Origin: an uncultured Spirochaetaceae bacterium
GTDB taxonomy: Bacteria; Spirochaetota; Spirochaetia; Sphaerochaetales; Sphaerochaetaceae
Length of the DNA stretch: 57,029 bases
Direction: 5' to 3'
NCBI GenBank assembly: GCA_944389275.1
Contig: CALXLT010000016.1
Coordinates: forward strand, 1-57,029
Below, in pieces: positions 1-7,295 of this stretch; within the stretch, counting starts at the first letter, position 1, and the number at the start of each line of letters is the position of its first letter. The notes under the pieces were generated by a model, which was not told the DNA's origin, did no database searches, and worked only from the letters and a program-made list of their open reading frames with translations. The translations under genes were made by a program, and so were the position numbers.

Positions 1-279
1 TCCATAGGGTTTCTTCCTTGTTTATGTTGGTTTTGCAAGTTAAACATTACAGGATGAAACCCTTTCTTGTCTTCCTGCCCCTAGGCTATCTCTTTTCTTC
101 TATCCCACAGATTTCTGTATAGAGCCGGATTTTTTCATTGCCTGAAGTTGTGTTACATAACCGCAATATCTAATTTGCATAAATCAACAAACTGAACAAT
201 AAGGTTCCTTGCAGTCTTCTTCTTAATGTGCAAAAATAAAGACAATAATCTGATTTTATCTTTATTTTGCGAGGGAACC
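1..279. other. Left-edge noncoding region and TetR leader
   Basis: No reading frame here looks like a gene. A weak sigma70-like pair, TTGCAT (175-180) and AATAAG (198-203) with a 17-bp spacer, could serve the TetR gene. The stretch is AT-rich compared with the core of the window. A TetR-type operator lies at 235-266 and is listed separately. The first 170 bases hold nothing I can name. Confidence 0.4.
235..266. promoter_or_regulatory. TetR-type operator, copy 1 (autoregulatory)
   Basis: The half-site AATAAAGACAA (235-245) faces TTATCTTTATT (256-266) across 10 bp, with one mismatch in the inverted repeat. The same half-sites with the same 10-bp spacing recur at 962-993 in front of the next gene. 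The site lies just upstream of the ribosome binding site and ATG (280) of the TetR gene, which fits autoregulation. The operator role is inferred from symmetry, duplication and position. Confidence 0.75.
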
Positions 280-915
280 ATGCCTAAGGTAGCTTATTCT
301 GAGGAAGAGAGAAAACGTATCAGGGCAGAACTTGTCTCAGCTGGGCTTGAACTGATGGCAAAACAAGGCATACGGCACACAACTGTCGAGCAGGTATATA
401 CGAAAGTCGGGATTTCGAGGACATTTTTCTACTCCTTCTTCCCAACGAAGGAAGACCTGGTGCTGGAGACGCTATACCTTCAGCAGCCCAAAGTCATCAG
501 CTATGTACAGAAGCTGATGGCAGATCATGCTCTGAGCTGGCGTGAGGCTGTGAAGAAATTCCTCCATGCTTGCTGCTATGGCGAAAAGAATGGGATTGCT
601 GTCCTGACAATAGAGGAACAGCAGTTGATATTCAAGCGGCTATCAAAGGAAAGCTATCAGCTCTTCCGCCAGAAACAGCGTTGGCTCTTCGGGAAGATCC
701 TGGAAAGCTTCGGGGTAAAGCCTAGCGTGAAAAGAATCGATCTCTTCACGAATCTAAGCCTCTCTGTAATGGTAATACGCAGAGCTCTCCCCGATACCCT
801 TCCCTTGCTGGTCTCGGAGGCTGCTGATGAGACTGTCGATTTCCAGCTTGATGCGATCGTAGATATCCTTGAGAAGCTGAAAAGGGATCCACAGCTCCTG
901 GATGACGCGGATTAG
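280..915 (+). CDS. TetR/AcrR family transcriptional regulator
   Basis: A 211-aa DNA-binding repressor. The N-terminal helix-turn-helix spans about residues 20-60, ending in the typical GISRTFFYSFFPTKEDL pattern, followed by an all-helical ligand or dimer domain. The ATG at 280 is chosen over one at 226 because GAGGGA sits just before it and because the upstream start would put the operator inside the gene. Identical inverted repeats lie before this gene (235-266) and before the next one (962-993), so it probably represses itself and the downstream pair. The ligand is unknown. The family call is firm; the targets are inferred. Confidence 0.9.
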   Translation: MPKVAYSEEERKRIRAELVSAGLELMAKQGIRHTTVEQVYTKVGISRTFFYSFFPTKEDLVLETLYLQQPKVISYVQKLMADHALSWREAVKKFLHACCYGEKNGIAVLTIEEQQLIFKRLSKESYQLFRQKQRWLFGKILESFGVKPSVKRIDLFTNLSLSVMVIRRALPDTLPLLVSEAADETVDFQLDAIVDILEKLKRDPQLLDDAD

Positions 916-961
916 ATGATCCATCCGGGCTTTATCGCTCGGAGGATTTTGCTTTGGCAAT

Positions 962-993
962 AATAAAGATAAATATCGAAATTTATCTTTATT
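962..993. promoter_or_regulatory. TetR-type operator, copy 2
   Basis: A perfect 13-bp inverted repeat: AATAAAGATAAAT (962-974) and ATTTATCTTTATT (981-993). Its outer 11-mers have the same 10-bp spacing as the copy at 235-266. It sits 19 bp before the ATG at 1013, between the regulator and the 79-aa gene, where a bound repressor would block transcription. A run-of-T terminator is a poor alternative because the stem is very AT-rich. Confidence 0.8.
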
Positions 994-1012
994 CTCATAG
1001 GAGGAGGAAAAG

Positions 1013-1252
1013 ATGGGTTTATTAAGCAAGTTGTTCAAAGGTCCTGAAATCAACATGGAGAAGAGCAATGCAAATGCAAGCAAAATGCGTGTTCTATTCA
1101 ACCATGTAGTGAAGGATGGAGACAGCTTCGGGCTGGTCTTCGGCTATACAGAAGATGTCAGACGCTTCAATTACGGTTTTGTTCACGGAAGCAAATCGGA
1201 AATCGCTCCAATCCCACAAAGAACAACCAACATGGCATACTTTCCCGATTGA
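1013..1252 (+). CDS. Small hypothetical protein (79 aa)
   Basis: A 79-aa protein I do not recognise. It has no signal peptide or membrane segment. It starts MGLLSKLFKG, which could form a short amphipathic helix, and continues with alternating hydrophobic and charged residues that suggest a small beta-rich fold. A strong ribosome binding site (AGGAGGAGG, 999-1007) precedes the ATG. It lies directly behind the second TetR operator and 17 bp before the DUF1266 gene, so the two are almost certainly co-transcribed and controlled by the TetR protein. Confidence 0.7.
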   Translation: MGLLSKLFKGPEINMEKSNANASKMRVLFNHVVKDGDSFGLVFGYTEDVRRFNYGFVHGSKSEIAPIPQRTTNMAYFPD

Positions 1253-1269
1253 CAAGGAGGAACCGGACG

Positions 1270-2397
1270 ATGATTGACATAGACGCTATAAGGAAGCGTA
1301 CAGAAGAAGCGGTGAGGAAGTGCTTTGAGAAGAGCGAAGAGCTTGTTGATAAGATCGAAATCTCCAGTTCATCAGAAAAGACCGATGATACGGAAGAACA
1401 GATCAATAATCGGCAAGTCGAGATACTTGGCAAAGTATTCAGCGCTGATGACATGGCAGAGATGGCTGCAAACGAAGAGCTGCTGAAGAAGATGGCAGAG
1501 GAGAAAGCCGCAGAAGCCTCAGAGAACATAATGAGTCTGTTTTGCGGAGAGGATATGGGTATTCTTGCAGCTGCCTTGGAGATGCTTGATGAGGGTGAAG
1601 AGGAGGAGGAAGAAGAACCCCAATTCAGCATTGAAATGGAAGAAGATCTTTATGCCACCTTGGAAGAGACGATGGCAAGAATTGCATCCATGCCAGAGCC
1701 TGAAGCCGTACCATATGAAGATGGGGATGGAAAATGGAATCGATTCGGCATCTTGCTCTCAGGTATCGTATCGAAACTAAACGATCATGACCTCTCCAGC
1801 ATGGATGTAGAGGAGCATATCCCTATCATGGAGCAGAAGATCGCCTCTATTGTCAGGCGTTCTTGGGGAATAAATGGACGCAGCGGACTTCTGGAGATGA
1901 TCCGCTATCTATCGCAGGAAGGGTATATCATGCGATATCAGATCTATGCAGAGGCATCCTCTCCTGAAGAACTGATGGACGAGACGATGGCCGAAGAAGA
2001 ATGCGAGGCTACAATGCGTGCGTGGAGGTTTGCCCAGCGCTATAAAGAGCTCTATTCGCCTGTCTTTATGGCTGGGTGGGATACAGGACGTGCTGCTATG
2101 CTGGCTAGGTGGGGATGCTATCTTGGCTGGATCACTGAAAACGAGGCCAGCGGGATCTTATGGGATCTTTCGCAAAGCGTTGCACAGAAACTCGGCAGCT
2201 GGCGAGAGTTCGCTCAGTCCTATCTCTTCGGAGGGCTGATGTGGAAACTGCTGTGCGGCGACAGCTCTGCAGAGAGCTACATTGGATACATCGCAAACGC
2301 AGCGACAGATCTTCTGATTGGGAACGCTGAAAAAGATGGCGGTCAATGGAAGGATTGCCCCTGGCCAGAAAAGAAAAGGATCGGATTCACGATCTGA
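1270..2397 (+). CDS. DUF1266 domain-containing protein
   Basis: A 375-aa cytosolic protein of unknown role. Residues 1-150 are helical and very acidic, including a run of glutamates at about 109-117. Residues 195-330 carry the DUF1266 pattern: W-G-I with GLLEMIRYL near 200-214, then GWDTGRAAMLARWG near 269-282, GWITENEA, and WREFAQSYLFG near 311-321. The start at 1270 is chosen because AAGGAGG (1254-1260) is optimally placed; an ATG at 1249 overlaps the previous gene and has no such site. DUF1266 proteins are found in variable loci and their biochemistry is unknown to me. Confidence 0.85.
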   Translation: MIDIDAIRKRTEEAVRKCFEKSEELVDKIEISSSSEKTDDTEEQINNRQVEILGKVFSADDMAEMAANEELLKKMAEEKAAEASENIMSLFCGEDMGILAAALEMLDEGEEEEEEEPQFSIEMEEDLYATLEETMARIASMPEPEAVPYEDGDGKWNRFGILLSGIVSKLNDHDLSSMDVEEHIPIMEQKIASIVRRSWGINGRSGLLEMIRYLSQEGYIMRYQIYAEASSPEELMDETMAEEECEATMRAWRFAQRYKELYSPVFMAGWDTGRAAMLARWGCYLGWITENEASGILWDLSQSVAQKLGSWREFAQSYLFGGLMWKLLCGDSSAESYIGYIANAATDLLIGNAEKDGGQWKDCPWPEKKRIGFTI

Positions 2398-2440
2398 TAA
2401 ATAGGCCAGGCAAGATGAAATGAATCCTCTAAGCTGTCCC

Positions 2441-2500
2441 CAAAACCAGCTTGGAGGGGCTTATCATGAAATAAAAGGAAGAAGATTTAAGCTGGTTTTG
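2441..2500. repeat. 12-bp inverted repeat with 36-bp loop
   Basis: CAAAACCAGCTT (2441-2452) is perfectly complementary to AAGCTGGTTTTG (2489-2500). It lies between the convergent DUF1266 and DJ-1 genes, next to a second stem at 2558-2605. It could be part of a termination region or the trace of a small mobile element. I cannot tell which. Confidence 0.5.
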
Positions 2501-2557
2501 TCTGGTAAAAGCTCTTGTGGCTTTTGCGCTAGGATGCTTGAGGACCAGCATGAAGGA

Positions 2558-2605
2558 AAGAAGCTTGCTGCTCCTTCCCAGAAGAGGAAGACCGGCAAGC
2601 TTCTT
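2558..2605 (-). terminator. Long stem-loop after the DJ-1 gene
   Basis: AAGAAGCTTGC (2558-2568) pairs with GCAAGCTTCTT (2595-2605), and an inner CTTCC/GGAAG helix extends the stem. Read on the minus strand it follows the stop of the DJ-1 gene by 27 bp and is followed by a pyrimidine-rich tract, so it probably ends the 7159-2633 operon. Confidence 0.6.
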
Positions 2606-2632
2606 GGATATCAATCGAATAAATCCAAGGCA

Positions 2633-3181
2633 TCATTCCTTGTAATATATCGCCGCCCTCACCTTCTCTGCGCTCTCTTTTCCCTTCAGCATCTCCACAA
2701 GCTTGAGTCCCAGGTCAAATGCCCAGCCCGCGCTCTTTCCGGTCAGTATATTGCCATCCTGCACCACTCCCTCTGATGAGAATGGGATATCCGGAGCATA
2801 GCTCTCGCAGCCAGGGAAGCAGGTCGCAGTGCGGCCTGTAAGAAGGCCAAGGGGCGCAAGGACAGCTGCAGGAGAGGCGCAGATAGCCGCGACGATTGAA
2901 TCCTGCGCGGCCCTGACAAGGATCTCGTTGACCTCCCAGGACTGGGCAAGGTTCACGGCCCCTGGCATGCCGCCCGGGCAGAACACCGCGTCCCAGCGCT
3001 CATTGGAATCGAGCTCAGAGACTGTCGTATCGGCATGCACCGTGATCCCATGGGACGATGTGACATCCTTTCCCTGCACACCGGCAAGGACAACATCGAT
3101 CCCCGCGCGCTTGAGCACATCCGCGGGACACAGAGCCTCAGCCTCCTCGAAGCCTTCCGCGAGGAATATAAGAACCTTCAT
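2633..3181 (-). CDS. DJ-1/PfpI family protein
   Basis: A 182-aa single-domain protein of the DJ-1/ThiJ/PfpI superfamily (glutamine-amidotransferase-like fold). Members act as deglycases, chaperones or redox sensors. The diagnostic parts are FEEAEA near residue 11, supplying the acidic partner, CPGGMPGA near 68-75, and the nucleophile elbow AAICASPAAVL with the reactive cysteine at 101. The length is normal for the DJ-1 branch. Its ATG overlaps the stop of the DAHP synthase gene (ATGA), so it is the last gene of that operon. The exact activity cannot be read from the sequence. Confidence 0.92.
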   Translation of the reverse strand: MKVLIFLAEGFEEAEALCPADVLKRAGIDVVLAGVQGKDVTSSHGITVHADTTVSELDSNERWDAVFCPGGMPGAVNLAQSWEVNEILVRAAQDSIVAAICASPAAVLAPLGLLTGRTATCFPGCESYAPDIPFSSEGVVQDGNILTGKSAGWAFDLGLKLVEMLKGKESAEKVRAAIYYKE

Positions 3182-4263
3182 AGTATCTCCTCCCTTCCAC
3201 CATGCATCCTTGCCTCCTGGATCATGGAAGCGGCATGCGTGACGATCCTTTCAGTCTCTTCCCAGCCAATGCAGCCATCGGTGACAGAGACTCCATAGCG
3301 CAGTGCCGAGATGTCCTCGCCTATCTTCTGCGAGCCTTCCTCGAGATTCGACTCCAGCATGAAGCCGCGGATGGCTTTCTCTCCCCATCTCACCTGATCG
3401 ACGACGGAGCGGAGCACCCTCTTCTGCCTTCTCCAGTCCTTCCTGCTGTTCTGGTGAGAGCAATCGATGACGATGCGTGGCTGGAGCGAGAGAGACTCCA
3501 TCATCGCCTTGGCCTCCTCCACGTCGTCCTCGTAGTAGTTCGGCCCGTTATCGCCGCCGCGGAGGATGAGATGGCACGAGTCGTTTCCGGATGAGCGGAA
3601 CACGGCAAGCTGCCCGTTTCGCTCCACGCCTATGAACGAGGCGGGACGTGACGCGCTCTTCATCGCGTTTACCGCCGCGGTCATGTCACCTGAGGTGCTG
3701 TTCTTGAAGCCTACAGCCACGGAGAGGCCGGATGCGATTGACCTATGGGTCTGGCTCTCCGTCGTCCTCGCGCCGATCGATGACCAGCTCATGAGCTCAT
3801 CGGTATACTGCGGGACTATAGGATCAAGGACCTCGCAGCCTACGGGCAGTCCGATGCCGTTTATATCGATCAGAAGGCTCCTCGCTATCATGAGGCCCTT
3901 CTCTATATCGCAGGACTCATCCATGTCAGGATCGATGATAAGGCCTTTCCAGCCAAGAGCCGTGCGAGGCTTCTCGAAGTATGTCCTCATGACGACGAAG
4001 AACGTGTCTGACACCTTCTCGGCAAGATCCTTCAGCCTATGCGCGTACTCGATCGCGGCCTTCGGGTCATGTATCGAGCATGGCCCGATGATGGCTAAAA
4101 GGCGCTCATCCTCGCACTTGATTATCGAATTGACGGTCTTACGGTACTCCCTTATCCTTGCAGCGCACTCCTCGGGTATAGGGCAAAGAGACGCAAGCTC
4201 GGCAGGTGTCTTTAGCCTGTCTATGGCAGAGATGCGGACATCCTGCGTGGATCTATCAATCAT
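3178..4263 (-). CDS. 3-deoxy-7-phosphoheptulonate synthase (DAHP synthase, class I)
   Basis: A 361-aa enzyme of the AroF/G/H type. It condenses phosphoenolpyruvate and erythrose 4-phosphate in the first step of the shikimate pathway. Visible signatures are LLAIIGPCSIHDPKAAIEYA, the KPRTALGWKG segment, RGGDNGPNYYE and IDCSHQNSRKDW, all typical of the metal-dependent TIM barrel. The start at 4263 is preferred to one nine codons upstream because GAGGAGA lies a few bases before it; it then overlaps the acyl-CoA synthetase gene by only 8 bp. No ACT or chorismate-mutase domain is fused. The isozyme, and hence the feedback inhibitor, cannot be assigned. Confidence 0.95.
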   Translation of the reverse strand: MIDRSTQDVRISAIDRLKTPAELASLCPIPEECAARIREYRKTVNSIIKCEDERLLAIIGPCSIHDPKAAIEYAHRLKDLAEKVSDTFFVVMRTYFEKPRTALGWKGLIIDPDMDESCDIEKGLMIARSLLIDINGIGLPVGCEVLDPIVPQYTDELMSWSSIGARTTESQTHRSIASGLSVAVGFKNSTSGDMTAAVNAMKSASRPASFIGVERNGQLAVFRSSGNDSCHLILRGGDNGPNYYEDDVEEAKAMMESLSLQPRIVIDCSHQNSRKDWRRQKRVLRSVVDQVRWGEKAIRGFMLESNLEEGSQKIGEDISALRYGVSVTDGCIGWEETERIVTHAASMIQEARMHGGREEIL

Positions 4264-6013
4264 CCTTCTCTCCTCGTCCGCTATCCCCATCTTTCTTTTT
4301 CTTCGGATAGAGGAATCTCTTTATCTTCTGCGTAGGCGTACGGTCGAAAGGCTCCTCCTGAAGCTGCACGTCAGAGATCTTCGAGAACGCGGACAGCTCG
4401 GAGTTTACATCATTCCTTATCTTCTTGATATACTTCTGAGCCTCTTCCCTGGCCTCCTTGATCGAAAGGCTCATCTTCTCAGCCATCAGGTCGACATCAA
4501 GCTTTATGAGAGCCACAAGGCCGCCGTTCTCAGGAACGACAAGAGACTCCTGGACGAAATCCTGGTTGTTGATGAGCGTCTCGATCATCTCAGGATATAT
4601 ATTCTCCCCGCCCGGGCCGAGTATCATGGTCTTGACGCGGCCGCGGATCGAGAGCCTGTTGTACTTGTCGATAAAGCCCAGGTCCCCGGTGCGGAAGTAG
4701 CCATCCGGGGTGAACGCCTCGCTGTTGAGGTCAGGGCGCTGGTAATAGCCCTTCATGACGTTCGGCCCGCGCACCGCGATCTCGCCGATTCCCTCATCGT
4801 TCTTATCAAGGAGGATTATCCTGTCATCCGTGACGATCTCCCCGACAAATCCCGGATGCTGCCGCCTATGCGCGGAGCCGCAGCCGGCGACAAGGGGGCT
4901 CGTCTCCGTCAGTCCATAGCCAAGGGCGTATGGGAAATGGGCCTTGTGCAGGAAGAGCTCGACCTCCCTATCAAGAGGGGCGCCTCCGATCCCGAAGAAC
5001 ACCAGGCGGTGACCGAACGTCTTCTTCAGCCGCTTTCCTATCGTCATGTACACGAACGGGGAAAGAAGAGGATTGCCGATGAGCTTCCTGATCTTCTCAT
5101 TATCCCTGAGGGCCGGGATGACCGCGGCCTTGTATACCTTCTCGATGAGAAGAGGGACAGTAAGCATGACATGTGGGCGCACCTCCGAGAGCGCCGGCAT
5201 GAGTATGGAAACCGCTGGCTGCTTGCCGAGGAACGTGATCTCAAGTCCTACCATCAGCGGCAGGACCTGGCCGATCGTGAACTCATACACATGGCTCATC
5301 GGGAGGATGGAGAGCACCTTCATGCCAGGCTTGAGCTTTACATATACATCCGTTGCGAGGTCTGCCGTGCGGAGTATGTTCATATGCGTAAGCATTACGC
5401 CCTTGCTGGCCCCGGTGGTGCCTGAGGTGAAGATGATCGAGGCAAGGTCATCCTCGGAGGGCCGTGTGGCCTCAAGCGCCTTCCTGTCTATCCTCGCGCT
5501 CCTCATCGCGTAGCCTGGGGCCGTGCTGAACGAATCGAATGACGCGTCGGAAGGAATGTGCACGAGGTCGTCCAGGCGGAAGACGTGCATCGCCTCTGCG
5601 TTCGCTATCTTCTGATGCTGCTTCGCGTTGACTGCGATGCCTGACGCTCCGCTCTCGCGGAGTATGGAAAGGACATCACGTTCAGGGAAATCAGGGAGGA
5701 TAGGAACGGCGACGGCACCTATGGAGACTATGCCAAGGTACATCACCATCCATGTCGGAGAGCTTTCCCCGAGTATGGCGATCCTGTCGCCCTTCGAGAC
5801 GCCTATGGAGAGAAGATACGATGACACGGCATACGAATGCCACTTAAGCTGGCTGTATGTCATGTCGTTCTCCTCGCCCTGGCGGAAGACGCGGTAGCAT
5901 GTACGCTTCGGGTATCTGGACGATATCGCCTCGAGGAAGTCCGGGAAGGTATAGCCCTTCACAGTCTTCATCTGGAGCCCGTCAGCACGCCTGACGCGCC
6001 TGCAGTCCTTCAT
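4256..6013 (-). CDS. Long-chain acyl-CoA synthetase (AMP-forming)
   Basis: A 585-aa ANL-superfamily adenylating enzyme, predicted to activate fatty acids to acyl-CoA. Visible motifs are the P-loop FTSGTTGASKGVMLTH, the A5-type segment YALGYGLTETSPLVAG, RTGDLGFID with the catalytic aspartate, and a C-terminal PTQKIKRFLYPKK tail bearing the lysine. It is more divergent from the two synthetases at 18248-21803 than they are from each other. Start 6013 follows the stop of the MBL gene by 1 nt; a later start at 5971 would remove a basic 14-residue leader and is also possible. It sits in an operon with DAHP synthase, which gives no obvious metabolic link. Confidence 0.88.
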   Translation of the reverse strand: MKDCRRVRRADGLQMKTVKGYTFPDFLEAISSRYPKRTCYRVFRQGEENDMTYSQLKWHSYAVSSYLLSIGVSKGDRIAILGESSPTWMVMYLGIVSIGAVAVPILPDFPERDVLSILRESGASGIAVNAKQHQKIANAEAMHVFRLDDLVHIPSDASFDSFSTAPGYAMRSARIDRKALEATRPSEDDLASIIFTSGTTGASKGVMLTHMNILRTADLATDVYVKLKPGMKVLSILPMSHVYEFTIGQVLPLMVGLEITFLGKQPAVSILMPALSEVRPHVMLTVPLLIEKVYKAAVIPALRDNEKIRKLIGNPLLSPFVYMTIGKRLKKTFGHRLVFFGIGGAPLDREVELFLHKAHFPYALGYGLTETSPLVAGCGSAHRRQHPGFVGEIVTDDRIILLDKNDEGIGEIAVRGPNVMKGYYQRPDLNSEAFTPDGYFRTGDLGFIDKYNRLSIRGRVKTMILGPGGENIYPEMIETLINNQDFVQESLVVPENGGLVALIKLDVDLMAEKMSLSIKEAREEAQKYIKKIRNDVNSELSAFSKISDVQLQEEPFDRTPTQKIKRFLYPKKKKDGDSGRGEKDD

Positions 6014-6014
6014 C

Positions 6015-6830
6015 CTATGCACCTGCTCCTGCTTCCTTTCCTTGCCTTTCCTCTTCGTCATCGATGAATCCTTCAAAAGTCTCTCCTCTTTCGCACACCT
6101 TGCAGAATATGCCGGAAGGGATCCTCCGGACTATGCTCTGCCTCACCAGGTCAGGGGTATTGTTGTTGCGGCTCAGGTGCACGAAGTACACGCTGTCCCC
6201 CTGCCGTGCCGTACGGGCCGCGAAATCCACTGACGCGTCATTGGAAAGATGCCCGTACTCTCCTTTTATCCTTCTCTTGAGGGCCGCGGGATACATCCCT
6301 CCCTCAAGCATATCATCATCATAATTGGCCTCGATGAACTCCACGTCGGCATCCCGGGCCATGGGGAACGCCTCGTCAGGGATCCTCCCCGTGTCGGTAA
6401 GGAGGAAGAAGCTCCTTCCGCGGCACCTTATAAGGTATCCGGCGGATCCCGCGCTGTCATGGAAGCTGCGGAACGGGAAGAGCGTGAATGAGCCCACGGA
6501 TATCTCCTCACCGAACGAGAAGGTATTGATCAGCGGCCTCTCCATGCGCTGCTTGTCAATCACGACGCTGTTCTCCGCCTTCGCTATCTCGGACATGTAG
6601 GCGGGGATGCCGAGCTTGCGCTGCACCACACCCACTCCCTTGGAGTGGTCAGGATGGAGATGCGTGAGGAATACGGAGCGGATGGTATCTGCCGCGATGC
6701 CATGCGACTCAAGACCCCTCTGCATCTTAGAGAATGTGACTCCTGCATCCACGACGATCGTGTCTGTACCGTCTGTGAAGATGTAGCAGTTGCCGCAGCT
6801 GCCTGTGGTAAGGACGACATAATGGATCAT
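6015..6830 (-). CDS. MBL-fold metallohydrolase (YycJ/WalJ-like)
   Basis: A 271-aa metallo-beta-lactamase-fold hydrolase. The dinuclear-zinc motif THLHPDHSKG has H57, H59, D61 and H62; LLTDTGR and a GEYGHLSND segment supply later ligands. The N-terminus VVLTTGSCGNCYI matches the YycJ-like branch, whose members are linked to nucleic acid or cell-wall homeostasis but lack a settled substrate. The start at 6830 forms an ATGA overlap with the preceding gene; longer starts run through that gene in another frame and are rejected. Confidence 0.88.
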   Translation of the reverse strand: MIHYVVLTTGSCGNCYIFTDGTDTIVVDAGVTFSKMQRGLESHGIAADTIRSVFLTHLHPDHSKGVGVVQRKLGIPAYMSEIAKAENSVVIDKQRMERPLINTFSFGEEISVGSFTLFPFRSFHDSAGSAGYLIRCRGRSFFLLTDTGRIPDEAFPMARDADVEFIEANYDDDMLEGGMYPAALKRRIKGEYGHLSNDASVDFAARTARQGDSVYFVHLSRNNNTPDLVRQSIVRRIPSGIFCKVCERGETFEGFIDDEEERQGKEAGAGA

Positions 6831-7159
6831 AGGAAGGCCTCTGCGTTCTGCTCGCTCCAGCCAGAGCGCGCCTTCTCCCTTTCCCTCAGCACCGGCTGTA
6901 TGAGAAGCTCCGGATGCTCTATCAGAAGCTCCTTTGGATCGTACTCCATCCACTCGTATCCGCCGTCCCTATATGCCTTGCTCTCCTTGTCTATAAGCAT
7001 GGCCGCGTCGGGCTGGGAGCTGAATATGCTCCTCCACACCTTCTCCCCCAGCTCAGCCTTAGCCAGGTCAACGAACTGGAAAGGCACGCGCCTTTCCTTG
7101 AAATATCTTATGGCCTTCTGCGTATCCTTCGATTTCATCGTGCCTATTATCTCAAGCAT
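6827..7159 (-). CDS. ArsC/Spx-fold protein lacking cysteines
   Basis: A 110-aa protein resembling the arsenate reductase (ArsC)/Spx thioredoxin-fold family. The order is a beta strand, the segment GTMKSKDTQKAIRYFKERRVPFQFVDL, a helical insert, and a C-terminal ELLIQPVL that matches the family's RP-type end. The usual active-site cysteine position is serine here (residue 10), and the protein has no cysteine at all, so it cannot reduce arsenate by the known mechanism. It is the first gene of a five-gene operon (7159 to 2633). Its promoter has only 6 nt between the -10 box and the ATG and no ribosome binding site, so the message may be leaderless. Confidence 0.75.
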   Translation of the reverse strand: MLEIIGTMKSKDTQKAIRYFKERRVPFQFVDLAKAELGEKVWRSIFSSQPDAAMLIDKESKAYRDGGYEWMEYDPKELLIEHPELLIQPVLREREKARSGWSEQNAEAFL

Positions 7160-7165
7160 ATGGAA

Positions 7166-7194
7166 ATTCTACAGGCTGCCGGGCATGGTGTAAA
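7166..7194 (-). promoter_or_regulatory. Sigma70-type promoter of the ArsC-MBL-DAHP operon
   Basis: On the minus strand, TTTACA (7194-7189) and TAGAAT (7171-7166) are separated by exactly 17 bp. The ATG at 7159 begins 6 nt after the -10 box, so initiation 7 nt downstream of the box would coincide with the start codon. No Shine-Dalgarno sequence is present. Confidence 0.65.
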
Positions 7195-7241
7195 TATTGC
7201 CGTGCACCATCGGTCTAGTCAATTCTGGCCATAGGCGAAGC

Positions 7242-7271
7242 TTGACCCTCTCCATCCCCTAGTGAGATAAT
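7242..7271 (+). promoter_or_regulatory. Sigma70-type promoter of asnS
   Basis: TTGACC (7242-7247) and GATAAT (7266-7271) with an 18-bp spacer. A predicted start near 7278 leaves a short leader with a clear ribosome binding site (GGAGG, 7286-7290) before the asnS ATG. No T-box or other leader structure fits in so short a space. Confidence 0.6.
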
Positions 7272-7295
7272 CCCACAGCATCCTCTGGAGGATAT

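Noticed and set aside
2420..2776. A 118-codon plus-strand frame after the DUF1266 gene
   Set aside because: It covers two stem-loops and runs into the 3' end of the DJ-1 gene. It has no ribosome binding site and no coherent protein pattern.
3566..5425. A 619-codon open frame on the plus strand
   Set aside because: It is the complement of the DAHP synthase and acyl-CoA synthetase genes, whose motifs are unmistakable. Its own translation has no recognisable domain. Long antisense frames arise here from the G/C bias at third positions.
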